This document shows positions 34,861 through 47,169 of a DNA stretch of 64,000 nt, one piece after another; the first letter of the stretch is position 1, and each line of letters opens with the position of its first letter. Both the position numbers and the translations under genes were made by a program. The stretch is from the NCBI GenBank assembly GCA_014529385.2, contig CM043943.1:100940355-101004354 (forward strand), in the 5' to 3' direction. The notes beneath the pieces were generated by a model. That model saw only the letters and a list, made by a program, of their open reading frames with translations, made no database searches and was not told where the DNA came from. Source of the DNA: Adiantum capillus-veneris. Taxonomy: Eukaryota > Streptophyta > Polypodiopsida > Polypodiales > Pteridaceae.

Positions 34861-35277
34861 AGAGAATGGGGTTTAGGAGGGCCTCTTTATTTGGCAGTTT
34901 AAGGAAGTCGAACCTTTTGTATTAAGAAAGTAATCAAAGGATAACTTTTGAATTCAAATAGAAAAAACGGCTAGTTTATTTGAATTCAAAGTTTCCTCCC
35001 AAAATGAAATTCAAAATCTAGTGGATAAAACCATATCATATAGTATATCTATGGAAAGATCTCAACGCGGAGATTGTAGATCTATGATCTCCACTTTAAT
35101 CAAAGATTATATGTGGGGGTTATAAAAGGCCAAAAATCATAAAATTGTCCACCTTCTTTTTCGGAGGAAAGTGCATACTTTGATCACTCTTACACATCTC
35201 TTACACACCCACCATTCTTGGACACATGGCATATACCTGTTTCTCACAATGTTAATCACCTCCATAAGCTAATGGAC
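34861..35277. other. No gene seen
   Basis: AT-rich sequence between the copia RT and the resumed macro-repeat. A TATAAAAGG box occurs at 35117, which could belong to an LTR, but there is no second copy in the window. Confidence 0.3.
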
Positions 35278-35515
35278 CTCAAAGCATTATGGGAACCTAA
35301 AAATGCTCACCAATATCGAGGTTCAGGGCTGTTGTAAAGCACACAAAACAAGGAGAGGAAATTTCTCGAGAACATGAGTAAAAAGCATACACAAGATTTG
35401 TATAATGTATGATGGTTATACACCCTAGAATGATTGATGTACATACCTCTTGGCAAATTCAAGAAAACAAATTTTGTATGTATAGACAAATGATCTTTCT
35501 CGACACTTTAATGGG

Positions 35516-35569
<54 letters not shown>

Positions 35570-36332
35570 GAGATGCATGCGCACACACACACTCACTTGT
35601 AAGTCATTTCTCAGTTGAATTTTTCCACACTTACTTTCAAGTCATTTTTCATTTGAACATTTTCCTCATTCAAAGTTAATGTGATGGCAACCATTGGTGG
35701 GGATGGTAAGAGGTGCAGCGAAGAAAAAGTTAATGTGATGGTGACCATTGGGGATGGTGAGAGAACTGCATGTTTTCTCTACCACACCCCTATCACACAA
35801 AAAATCTTTTGACTTTCCATCTCCATGGTCTTATCATTTTCTAAACTCACCCATCACTTATGCACTCCATATGTTTTGAAAGGATTCTTAATTTTTCGAG
35901 ATTGAGGAGACCTAATCAAGTTTATCTTTTCTGTCTCCCCAAACTCACAATAGTGAGTGTATGTGTATATTACAAAACAAAAAAAGCTACAGTGTAAGCC
36001 ATGCTCCTATCAAGCCATGGCACAAATTGTCATCTAAGACACAAAGAAGCTATTACATTGGCTAATGAAGCATGCCACCCCAAAAACAAACGGCACCGAA
36101 GGGACTTAGTTTGGCTTGGGGTTGCCACCAAGGATAGAGCCTTGACACAACACACCCCGTGACCGCCAAGCTAAAACTATTGATGTAACTATCACTTTTT
36201 TCTAGCTATGTCTAGAAAAATGATCTTTTTTGATAGTTTAATGAAGAGAGATTAGAGAGAGAGAGAGAGAGAGGGGGGGGAGATTCATCTGCATGTGCGT
36301 GCTCACACACACACACACACACACACACATGT
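35278..36332 (+). repeat. Macro-repeat unit 3, right part
   Basis: 'aaagcattatgggaacctaaaaa' to 'attgatgtacatacc' (35278-35447), then directly 'cttggcaaattcaag', the GA tract 35518-35572, and 35800-36205, which matches 32990-33430. A deletion has removed the part corresponding to about 32515-32860. Confidence 0.8.
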
Positions 36333-36771
36333 GCTATGCCTGAGGTTTGACGACCTCTTACTTAGATGCTCCACTTGCTGCGCAAAAAAACATGGTTGAT
36401 GAGCTCAGCTTCAAGGCACTTTGTCGCAAAGACCCACGACATCCTGGGTCAGGCTCAACCTCACCGCACCGTTTCATCACATCCCACCACACTCTCAATG
36501 ATAGTCTAGTGTGCAAAGCCCTTCTTAAACCTCAAGACTCTCATATGAAGGCTTGGAATGTGGGATTGAGCTAGTGATCTGAGAAGGAAAATGCCACATT
36601 TTAGAAGGTAAAATAGTATGCACATTTCATGTTTTTACCTGCAAACATATCTTTTCCCAAGCCATGCCCCTTGGTGAAGCCTCAACCCAACTTAAGCACC
36701 TCATGATTATATGACGCCTCAAATAAACCTATTGGCAAGTTTTACTAGAACACACACACACACACACACCA

Positions 36772-36845
<74 letters not shown>

Positions 36846-37778
36846 AATGGTTGAAACTGACCCCTCCTTTAAAAGACATGATGCATACATAACATGACAC
36901 TAAGCTAGTACCATTGGGGTACCATCCAGTTTGTGCTTAGCAAGCATTGAGCAAAATATATCAGTGTTCTTAGCCATGGCACAATATAAACACTACGATA
37001 TAGCTAAGATTTGGAACTAAGCAAAACTAGTCTGAATCCCACAAAAAATAAACATGGACGATAATATTTTTTCACAAAAGAAAAAATTCCGTGCATAGTG
37101 CTACTAGTAACAATAAAAGCATGCCAAAATGAGCCTAAAGCAATATGTAAATGCAAACCTAAAAATGCTCACCAAAATTGGGGTTTAGGGCTGTTGTAAA
37201 GCACACAAAACAAGGAGAGGAACTTTCTTGAGAACATGAGTAAAAAGCATATAAAAGAATTATATAATGTATAATGGTTATACACCCTAGAATGATTGAT
37301 GTACATACCATACATGTGAAGAAAAAGCTTCGCAGTGAGGGAAAAACATGCCATAATGGTTCCATTGTGTTCACACACCACTACCAAAATCTAGCAACAA
37401 CAACCAACTACATCATATAAAAGGCTCTCCTAATGGCTCTTAAAAAAACAAGTTGAAGACTTCACGATGGCCTCAGAAAGGCAAATTTTTTTGTTGTAAT
37501 AAATTAAGTGATTACTAGAACACATTTGACATGTTAATTGTCTGTGTTTTGGAAAAATGTGTCTCAGCTTAATATCGCGTTCTTTCCAGTTTCAAAATTC
37601 TCGATTGAGAGCAAGAGGAAAAGGAGAAATTCCGTCCCAAAAAGAGAAAAAGTGTGTAAAAACTCAAAAAATAAATCTAATTTTCTAAAATTTACTCTTG
37701 ACAAATTCAAGGAATGGCATTTTGTATGTCTGGAAAAATGAATTTTCTCGATAGTTTAATGAAGAGAGATTAGAGAGA

Positions 37779-37810
<32 letters not shown>

Positions 37811-37849
37811 TGCATATGCATGTGTCCACACACACACACACACACATGT
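36333..37849 (+). repeat. Macro-repeat unit 4, ~1.5 kb, complete
   Basis: Starts 'gtgctatgcctgaggtttgacgacc' and runs until the same words recur at 37848, a period of about 1515 bp. Contains the uninterrupted Helitron target (agacatgatgcat, near 36884), an (AC)n(AG)n tract at 36749-36840 and a GA tract at 37770-37811. Confidence 0.85.
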
Positions 37850-38286
37850 GCTATGCTTGAGGTATTACGACCTCTTACTTAGACACTTTGCTAGCTGCAT
37901 AAAAACAGGGTTGTTGAGCTCAGTTTCAAGGCACTTTGTCATAGAGACCCACGACATGTTGACTCGGGCTCAGCCTCAGCACACTGTTTCATCACAACCC
38001 TCCACACTCTCAATGATAGTCTAGTGCACAAAACCCTTCTTTAACCTCAAGACTCTCGTATGAAGGCTTGGAATGTGGGATCAAGCCAGTGATTTGATAA
38101 GGAAAAGCAACATTTTAGAAGGTAAAATATTTTGCACATTTCGCGTTTTTACCTACAAACATATCTTTTCCCTAGCGGTGCCCCTCGTTGAAGCCTCAAC
38201 CCAACTTAAGCACCTCGTGATTAAACAACGCTCCAAATAAACTTATTGGCAAGTTTTACTAGAACACCCTTCAAAGAAGGGGGGGG

Positions 38287-38332
<46 letters not shown>

Positions 38333-38460
38333 CAAGTGGTTGAAATTGACCCCTCTTTTAAAAGACATGATGCATCACATGATAGGAAGTTAGTACCATT
38401 GGGGTACCATCCAGTTTGTGCTTAGCAAGCATTGAACAAAATATATCAGTGCTCTTGGCC
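37850..38460 (+). repeat. Macro-repeat unit 5, truncated
   Basis: Matches 36333-36970; the match ends near 38460 in 'tcttggcca'. Contains G10 plus (GA)n at 38280-38332 and the empty Helitron site near 38367. Confidence 0.85.
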
Positions 38461-40290
38461 AATGAAAATTTATGCATAATGTGGTTTTTGGGGCCAAGAA
38501 GACTCCAAGAAAGGACAATTGGGATGGTAGGTCCAAGTGTATAAATTACTATTCTACTGTCTAGGAATGCACTGCTCAAAGTTCTTTAAAATACGGCTTA
38601 GATGGCTCCTCAAACAAAGCCACAGTGTGAAAGATATTGAAGTTCAAAGTTAGAAACCTTTGAAAATACCCCAAGGGTAGGGAAAATGGGGATAGATGGT
38701 TAGAACTCATGTCAGCGATATGATTGAAGAGCTCAAATTGTGAAGCATGTCGGTCTTCTCGGATTGTCAATTGAAGCTCCAAAGGAAAAGTTATGGCCAG
38801 TTATCAGCCAACTTGCCCAGATTGAAAAGTGTGCCTACAGAGAGATTTTGGGCCTTAATCGGGGGCCAGTTATGGGCCAACTTGCCCAGATTGAAAAGTG
38901 TGCCTACATAGAGATTTTGGGTCTTAATGGAGTTCTAGAGTTTCAGTTTGCAGCCCCGAAGACCAAGACATTGCAGGTAAAAGTTTATGCTAATTAAATG
39001 CAAGGCAGTGCCATATGAGTTGTTTTAGCCTTGGTTGGAGGGCCCAAGATGATCGAAATGTGGTGGGACCGGTATGAATTGTAGCGGAGGAACGGGTCTA
39101 CTAATGATTCTTGATGGCTCAGAAACTGGCTCACTAGGTAGAAAATGGATTCTTGGGAAGAAGGAACAAGAAAAGAAATGTTTTTGATGTTTTTGTGATG
39201 GGCCATGGGGTAGTCTTGAGAGCCTTGAAGTGGGAGCTCCCTTGTGCTGCCATGTGGCCAAGAACAATCCCACATGTGCTAAGGAGGGCTAGGAAGTAGA
39301 GCTATGTGGAAAAAACTGTGTACTCCTAATGGAAGTCACAAGAGGGGTGATGTCCCTCGGGATTGGTGATTATGGCTATGGAGATCCCGCCGCGGCCCTA
39401 CATGGGCGCTGCGTGTGTCGGATATGACAGTTGTGGTGTTGGTGGCCCTCTGGGTAACACCCCTTACAATAGTGGATGATGATGTGGTAGTTTGGTATGG
39501 AAGGGTTCTTACGGGCCCAATGGCCTCCCAAAAACTTTATTGAAGGCAAGCATGCACTAAATGGGTTGTCATGGCACACTGACAACCAAAATGGATTCGA
39601 ATAAAGAGCTCTAAAGTGTGTGAGAGAGAGTGAGGTGATGAGGTGTCAACAACTCATCAAATGTGCTAAAAGAGTATCCCCAAATGGATAAAATCAGCCC
39701 CATTTCAAGAAAGAGGAGACCTTGAGTTAAAAGGGCAAGAGGAACCCACTTTTTGTTCCTTTTTTTAAAAAAAATGAAGCCTCCATATAAGAGGGTTTTC
39801 TAAAGCATTGTAAAGGGATTTTTTCCATATAGTTTTTTGGAGCAAGTAAGAGGAGCTTTCCTCTATGTAAGCCATGTAAATTTTGTAAGCTCTTGCAAGG
39901 AGAAGCCCACCTTTTCCCGCTTCTCGATGTTGATTCTTTGCTCCCTTCTACTACTCATGTACTTTGCCTCAAGGAAGTCCACTATGTAAAAGTTTCATAT
40001 AGCACGTGTGAGCAAGAGATATTTAAATAATCCCCTACTTGTATATTTTCAAGTATTATATGTGTCCCTTATGTATGCATTTTGTAAAAAAACTAACACT
40101 TATGTATGAAAATTTTCACTTTCTTAATTTAAAAACCCATTATGTAAGTACATTTTTCTGTAAACTTACCTAATTATAAATTCCTTATTTTGGTTGTACG
40201 TGTTATCTTACATATTTCCTAGTGGACGACCAGGGACTTTTCCAGTGTTATTGGTTGAGGTGCAGTTGCCCCGGATCGAAGTCCATGTAT

Positions 40291-40294
<4 letters not shown>
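38461..40294. other. No recognised gene; LTR-like composition
   Basis: No conserved motif. 39800-40010 (ctatgtaagccatgtaaattttgtaagctcttgcaagg..) looks like the R/U5 part of an LTR, but no partner copy is present. Frames here are short and overlapping. Confidence 0.25.
38794..38931 (+). repeat. Two tandem 69-bp copies
   Basis: 38794-38862 and 38863-38931 share 'caacttgcccagattgaa', 'aagtgtgcctaca' and 'gagattttggg'. 69 is 23 codons, so the repeat stays in frame in an 85-codon plus-strand frame (38740-38997) that repeats QLAQIEKCAY-EILGLN. I see no other evidence for coding. Confidence 0.9.

Positions 40295-40368
<74 letters not shown>
40295..40368 (+). repeat. (AG)37 microsatellite
   Basis: 74 bp of uninterrupted AG, the longest pure dinucleotide tract in the window. 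Confidence 0.97.
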
Positions 40369-40370
<2 letters not shown>

Positions 40371-41039
40371 TTGTTTGTGTTAGCGTTGTTGAATAGAGGT
40401 ACTAGGTGTGTGACAAGTGCTGGAGCTTCCTGTGAAGTGTATGTGTGCATGTTGGAGCAGCAAAATGAGTGGGTTTAGGTAAAAATGTGTGGATTTTGAA
40501 GGTGAATCCTAGTGGATTGGGGTGTTGTGTTTACCTTGGGCTATAAAGAGGTGCACATTGTGTGTTCCGAGTGTGTACCCCCTTTTGCCTTTCCAGCATG
40601 CTACTTTATTGGCCCTAAAAGATGCCATCGATGAAATTATGGTATGGCTGCTCTAGGATGCCATTTCCTATATGCTGCATGCAAAGCGAGTAACTTTAAA
40701 AAAAATTGATTTAGCCCTAGTAATCAATTTGAAAAATGAAGGGTGTCTACATAAGAATTAGCTTAATGAACACCCCAAAAGTTGCTCTAGAATGTGATTT
40801 TGAGGATATATCTTGAGATTTTGATATCCAAATCACAAAAGACCAAGTGGACCAGTATTAAAATATCAGTGTTTAGCAACTATGAAAACTGTAGATTCAT
40901 CAATGGTGGAACATGGATTATCGCGGTCCATGTACCTCGCAAAAATTTGGGCCGCATGAATGAGTTTCTTGTTTGTACTCAAGGAACTAGAGACCGAGAG
41001 TCATATTATCAATATTTCTAGACCCTTGTCAAATATGTT

Positions 41040-41440
41040 CCAACAGGAATGAATCAGGAAGTCAAGGTGGCACAATTTGTGTCAGATTTACATAATCCTA
41101 TGAAGACTAGACTTCAGAGTCTTTGTCTTAGAAACTTTGTGGATGTCCTTGATGTGGGTAAACTCATTGATCTTGAGTTATCAAATGGTGGGAAGTAAAG
41201 ACCAGATCTCGCTCATGTGCTTGAAATCAAAAGACCTCGTCTTGAGGATGAGCAAAGATTTGGAAACTCATAACAAAGAAGAAAAAACTTACTACATGTA
41301 CAAAGGCCGAGCAAGATCATCTATGCTATACTTGTTTTGATCCTGACCATAAGTCTAGAGATTTCCTATTCAATAACTCAAACTTTATAGGATTGGTAGA
41401 TAATTATGAGCCCAAGAATCTGTACTCAAACTAGAATGTC
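41040..41440 (+). pseudogene. Decayed gag-like fragment
   Basis: Frames read NQEVKVAQFVSDLHNPMKTRLQSLCLRNF-type sequence (41050-41140), followed by a broken knuckle CYTCFDPDHKSRDF near 41320, where the last cysteine is F. Several stops. Probably a Ty3 gag remnant. Confidence 0.35.
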
Positions 41441-41699
41441 AAAATTTTAGACCTAGACCACCTACAACCTAGCATAACTTAGCCTATCCAAAGTTCAATC
41501 AAAGTCAGAGACCTCCTTCAAGGGGATACACAATATCTTTATGCTAAACTCTTGTATTTCTCCAATTCGACTGAACTTTTCTTTACCGTTCTCAACCACC
41601 ACGATTTTCCCAGAAGCATCCTATAAGCTCCTTGTACATCTAGGATTAAGAAGTTGGTCTTGAACTTTTCTTTTCCAACCCTAATCTACATATTTTCAA

Positions 41700-42190
41700 T
41701 AATTTGAATAGCTTGGACTACCCTATGGTCAACCATTCTGACTCCAAATGGTGTTGGTTTCAAATCAGTGGTGTCTAGCCCGGTTTCCTGATCTACCCGG
41801 ACCACAAAGAAGCTCTTCCCGCACCCAAGAAGCCAAAGGACAAGCTCCCCACAAGGGGATGCTCCCACCCTGTGCATCGGCTCCAAGGAGCTTCCCAATA
41901 GGGGTCAAGTCGTGCTGCGCGCCCTCGCCCACCCCTCCTCTGGGGACTTTCACACCCAGAATTAGAGCTTCGAGTGACAACTAAGAAAAACTCCCAGAAG
42001 CAAAAGAAGTTATCAAACAAGGCCTCAATTTTCTTGAACTTCAAATAATATCCACGTCCAAGGGGAGCTTTACATCGAGCATCCAGTTTTTCAAGAATTT
42101 CATCAGGGGTTTCCACGCCAAAGCATTCAAAGGTGGTTTTTCATCGAGCTTCGAGCCGGGACTTCCAAGAAGTCAAAGAACATTTTTTTT
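41700..42190. other. GC-rich island, unassigned
   Basis: GC content rises sharply (cgcgccctcgcccacccc, cttcccgcacccaagaagcc). Overlapping frames on both strands (up to 107 codons, minus) have no recognisable motif. May be an imported fragment or the 5' region of the copia element that follows. Confidence 0.3.
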
Positions 42191-42399
42191 TTTGTTTCTG
42201 TGAAGAGTGACTTCACTCTGTGAAGAGAAGCTTCACAAAAAAAAACATTAAAGAAAACTCTCTCTCTCATGCAATAAATCTTGAAATTTGCAACCAAGCA
42301 CAAAATTTTGCAAATAAATTTTCTATCATCTATTGTGCTCGTGTAAAGAGGTAGACACTGGCTAGGAGAGTCTCCTAAGCTAAGACGCATCTATTAGCA

Positions 42400-43169
42400 C
42401 AAATGGGGAACAAGGGAATATAAAAATTCAACGGGGAAGGGTTTCACACCTGGAAAACAAAATTAAGAGGATATCTTATGAGAAAATGATTGTGGTCTAT
42501 CATCAGCACTGTCTTAGAGCAACAAGCCGAACCCTATGGAGTGCACACTAGGGCATCTACACTCATAGCTAGTACACAAAATTTGGCCAAAGACGAACAA
42601 GCGTTAGGAATCATCATCACCTCCTTGCATGACAATTATGTGCATTTTATAGACAAATGTACGCATGCACATGATGCCTGGCATGTTTTAGAAAGCAATT
42701 TGGAGCCAGGGCCAAAAGAAGTAAAGTTATTCTCAAAAGACAACTTTACAAGATCACCATGATTGAAGGGGAGGACATTGCTAGCCTATTAAATAGGCTT
42801 AAGAGCATTGTCACGCAGCTCACTTACATCCAGGTCGAAGTACCAGAAGACGACAAAGTGACCATACTATTGAGCACTCTTCCACCTTCTTATGATCACT
42901 TAGTCACAATTCTTGAAGAAAAAGAACCGGCTCCACCTTTTCAAGATGTCATCAACTCAGTCCAAGCAGAAGAAAGAAAGAAAAGAGGTTCATTAACTCC
43001 ATTAGGAGGGGCCTTTGTCACAACATCCTCAAGGGGAAGACATTCGCCATCAACATCATCAAATGGAAGAAAGTGTTATGAATGTGGAAGAATGAGACAC
43101 GTAGCGAAATACTGCTACACAAACAATCCTTGCAAAAAATGTGGTAAGAAGAGACACCCACCCTCTTGA
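42400..43169 (+). pseudogene. Ty1/copia gag
   Basis: The reading starts about 42430 (KFNGEGFHTWKTKLRGYLM), is stopped at about 42490, then 42490-42762 and 42759-43169 carry the gag core in two registers: SLHDNYVHFIDKC, AHDAWHVLES, then LNRLKSIVTQLTYIQVEV, ILLSTLPPSYDHLVTIL. A CCHC knuckle is intact at CYECGRMRHVAKYC (about 43073-43115). A stop near the start and a 1-nt-type shift near 42760 make this a pseudogene. After gag no protease, integrase or RT is found: 350 bp later comes the polypurine tract. So it is an internally deleted copia element. Confidence 0.8.
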
Positions 43170-43375
43170 TGCTACTCAAATGGAGGCAGTAGCAGTGGAG
43201 AAATCAGCAGTAGAGCAGAAGAAAGAGCAGAAGCAATGAAGGCAAGAGACCTACCAAAGGATTAACTCACATGGTAGAAGACGAAGAAGACAAAGGAGAG
43301 ACCAACCTTATCTTTTATGAAGACGTACTTTGAAGATGCATCCTCTCTACTTGTAGGGGAGGACTTTTATTTTCC

Positions 43376-43452
43376 TGTGTGGATATTATCATTCTGTGTG
43401 GATTTTGTCAGCATGTGTGGATTTTACCATCCTGTGTGGATACCAGCTTATC
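43376..43452 (+). repeat. 19-bp tandem repeat, four copies
   Basis: tgtgtgga starts at 43376, 43395, 43414 and 43433, exactly 19 bp apart; a fifth degenerate copy starts at 43456. It lies just before the polypurine tract of the deleted copia element. Confidence 0.9.
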
Positions 43453-43512
43453 ATCATGTGCGGATCATGCATCTTCAGTATTTCCTCATAGTCCAAACCT
43501 CAAGGGGAGGAT

Positions 43513-43742
43513 TGTAGTGTGAGCTTTTTCCTAAAGTGTGAGTCAAGGAGAGAAGAGTGGAATTATCCCACATGCTATGGGGCAAGGCTGTAGAGCTACT
43601 TAAAGCTCATTTCATGAATGAATAAACACAACTCTATTTTGCACTACATGCTTGTCTATGGTGAGCTTGTGCTAAGCTAAGTCAATACTCAAGATTGTGT
43701 TTATGAGTCCAAGCTAATTCTATCTTGGATCCTAATTCACAC
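43513..43742 (+). mobile_element. Copia 3' LTR candidate, ~230 bp
   Basis: CAAGGGGAGGAT (43501-43512) is a typical copia polypurine tract, followed by TGTAGTGTGAGC. An AATAAA lies near 43620. The end near 43742 (ttcaca) is an estimate. No 5' LTR found. Confidence 0.45.
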
Positions 43743-43859
43743 ATTGACGCTATGTTTCTCTTTCATCCACCATAGCTAGCACGATCCCATTCCCACCACA
43801 ACTATCATGGATTCATTCAATCTAGATATTGCCTTCTCCCCTATTTGCTATAAGTGCTC

Positions 43860-44570
43860 CTTTTGAGCCTTTGAAGATTGAGGTTGTAGTTTTTAAATTG
43901 CCTGGACATTTGAACACTCTATCTATTCTGACATTTTCTTGGCAAGATTCTTTGTAATCTTAGTTTCTATCTCTTGATATTCTTTCCATTCATCAACTAC
44001 CTTATCCTTGAATTTTGTCTTTTGTATATCTCTCTATCTTTTGCACTTCTTTATTTTTAGCAGTCTACCTCTTTTCATTTGGAATTTCTTGAATTATCAC
44101 CCTTTTACTTTTGGTGGTCACAAATCTATCCGGTACTTGTTCTGGTGCCTTCTATTCAAGTCCCTCTAATTTTGAATCATCAGGACACTGAGATGTGAAG
44201 TGACCACATTTCCCATAGGTGTAACAATTTAACCTTATTTTTGAAAATCACCTCTACCTCTACCTCGGACACTACTAGTACTTGTGTTGGTTTCATTGTC
44301 CTTGGAACCACTGGCTCCATTTTCTTTTACTGCCTCAAGATTTCTTAGTGCAATAATTGACATATATTTTACCTTTTTAAAAGGATGAATTATAATTCCA
44401 TAGTCGTCCAAACATGGCCATAGGCCTTGCAATATTTGCATTGTGTGCATTCACCAGATCTATGATCTCTAGATCTACATATCCATCTTTCTTCTCCATT
44501 GACCGCTTTATCTTTCCCTTGCCATTTTCATATAACTCACTCTCGAATGAACTCAAATTGGTGACCCTCA
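43860..44570 (-). pseudogene. Decayed gag-like fragment with damaged knuckle
   Basis: Minus-strand frames read KVKYMSIIALRNLEAVKENG, SSVRGRGRGDFQK (44290-44235), then TYGKCGHFTSQCPDD near 44200, a zinc knuckle lacking one cysteine (Y in place of C). Stops and shifts follow. Probably an LTR retrotransposon gag remnant. Confidence 0.4.
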
Positions 44571-45380
44571 CAGGAGGTTGTCGTCATCAGAACATGAGCA
44601 AAATTCAGCATGAAGACTTTATGGCCAGACCATCAATCAATGTTATCAAATTAAGCATGCAATTATTTTAAGAAATCCAAACGAGGTAGTATCCATCCTT
44701 CTCACAAGAGCTTATTCACAAAAGTATTACCACAATTTGTAGCTAGTGCTAAAGGATCCCACTTCTGGTCTACCAAGCCATTAGGTAGATGTTTTGAGTA
44801 TCTTTTACTAGTCCTCAATGTCTATAACGTATATACTTTTATATATGCTACAGACTCAACTTTGTGTTTTGTTACAAATCCAGCTTATCATGTACATAAA
44901 ATGCATTAAAAGATTAAAAACTCAAATACGCCGAGTAGGTGCGAATGCACCTACCTGTGTGTCAGTTTTTCTTCCGACATTATCTCTGATGTGTAGGCCA
45001 TAGAAGTTGGATGTAGATCTGCATAGTAGTATCTATGCACATTCTGTTGTTCTTCTGTATGTGTGTGTGTGTGTGGCGAAGGAGGAAAGAGTGGAGAAAG
45101 GATATATCAAATGGAGTGGATTTGGTCTTCAGTTCTTTGGTGGTTAACAAGAGAGCAATGCTTCCGTACACTGAATCATGTGCGTCTATGTGTGTGTGTG
45201 TGTGAGTGTAAAATATACCTTGCGTGAGCAATCAGGTAAGCACGATACCAAGTGCAAATTGTGATCAGCATAAGGGGACTTCAAAAGGATTACAATCCTG
45301 ATGAACACTTTTTCATGTAGATGAACACTTTTCTACTAAGGGTGAAAACAAACTATCACGTTTAGTGTGTGTGTGTGTGT
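44571..45380. other. No gene seen
   Basis: Short frames only; GT tracts at 45057-45075 and 45190-45204. Confidence 0.3.
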
Positions 45381-46343
45381 TCAAGAGCACGTTCTTGTGA
45401 ATGAGAGAATTACCATGCAAGACCAAATATAGAACCTCAAGGGCACGGACTCCAAATGTGAGCCATCATGGTTAACATTGAGCAACAAAAGTATACATGC
45501 ATGCTTTTGTGACATTCTATAAATTTATGACAACGACACATGTGTGTGTGTGTGTTGAGCATGGTACCTTGTGAACATCTGCATGCAGCTATAGAGATTC
45601 CCAGGAAATTGTGAGTAGCTCAATACGAAGATGTTTGCAGAGACTGAACATGCCTACACGTATGCAACTCGCAAGAGAGAGAAAGAGAGAGAGTATGGAC
45701 ACTGAGAATATCTCCTTAGCATGCAAGCAAGGGGTGTGTTGGATATGAGAAGTTGTAGTACAAAAAAGGATGGCCAAATGTTATGGGCGAGGAACAACCC
45801 TGGCAAGCCGCCAATGATAGGCACATATCTATGCATGAGATGAGGGAGAGAAAGAGTAAGATAAAGAGAAAAAAAGGGGAAGTTTTAGTGGTATGTATAT
45901 GGTATTGAGCACCTTATGGGTATATTTATTACCACCTCTAGTAGGTGCACCTACATTGATCCAAACCATTCACTATTTTTAGGATTTAACAACCCAGGTT
46001 CTCAATTAAATGCGTTGTGCTTGCATCATAGATATATATCGTGTAACCAAGTAGGGATAATCCGTAAGTGGAGCACTCGAAAGGAATCTCTACTGAAGAT
46101 GACAAGGGAGGAATATAAAAAAGAGTGGGGTTTGTGGTTTGAAAGGACTATAGAATACCATTGTGTTTTATCCGGTTCGAGATATGCTAAAGGTATTAAT
46201 TGACCAAGCCCTTGATAATAGGGTCATGTGACTATTTAGATCCGGCTTGTATGAGCAATAATCATTTGGAAAGTAGGCTAGAAATTGCGTACCAAAGAGG
46301 GAAGAGGTCGGCCAAGGTCTGACCAAGGCATTGTCCCCTACAT

Positions 46344-46345
<2 letters not shown>
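45381..46345 (+). repeat. ~1-kb duplicated segment, copy A
   Basis: Aligned throughout with 61799-63076: from 'ttcaagagcacgttcttgtg' to 'ctacataagtgtgtg', with about 5-10% differences. Here 'gtatatttattaccacct' (45920-45937) is uninterrupted, and so preserves the empty site of the TIR element found in copy B. Confidence 0.9.
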
Positions 46346-46401
<56 letters not shown>

Positions 46402-46582
46402 ATGCGCTAATAAAAGGAGGAAAATGGTATAACCTGTCTATCACCCAAGTGTGGTCGATTGGCTATCCCATTTTCCTCTTGAAGCATAGGTATTGAGTTC
46501 AACTCTCCTCGTCAAATAAATCTTTAAGGTCTCTTAGGATAGTTTTCGAGGATGTTAAAATACTATTCTTCACAAGTGCGTG

Positions 46583-46617
<35 letters not shown>

Positions 46618-46800
46618 ACGCGCGTGCTAATACACGGAGGAAAATGGTATAACCTTTCTATCACCCAGGTGTGGTAGATTGGTTGTGTCATTTCCCTCTT
46701 AAGTAACTCTCCTCATTGCATAGATCTTTAAGGTCTCTTGGGATAGTTTCCCATGATGTTAAAATACTCTTCTTCACGGGTGTGTTTGTGTGTGTGTTTG
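46346..46800 (+). repeat. Two ~210-bp direct repeats bounded by (GT)n tracts
   Basis: 'ggaggaaaatggtataacc' to 'gatgttaaaatact' occurs at 46416-46572 and 46637-46772, each flanked by GT tracts (46346-46400, 46585-46616, 46779-46799). This suggests tandem amplification between microsatellites. Confidence 0.85.
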
Positions 46801-47169
46801 AAATGAAAAGCCTAGAAATAGCTAGATTATACAAACTATTGAACCATAAAATGGAATAGATCATACTTAACATAAGGACAAGGGTAATGATATATGGACA
46901 AGGACATTAACAATATACCCAAAAGATAAGTTACATGTATACAACATCATGTCAATTGTTTATTTTAATAGTTTACATTAGCCTGAAATTCTATTGATTG
47001 AAAAAAATGTTTGATGTAGATCTTCCATTATCCAGGTATTGCTATTGCTGTGATCCATTTTGAAGATATCCAGTCCCTAGAGACAAACCTCCACTAATCC
47101 TATAAGGACAAGGATCCAACTGTTACCTGCATTAAAAAAAAAGCCATTCAGTCAGAATTGGCTATGCTT

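Noticed and set aside
36749-36840. (AC)n(AG)n as a regulatory GAGA element
   Set aside because: Ordinary microsatellite at a macro-repeat joint; no promoter or gene nearby.
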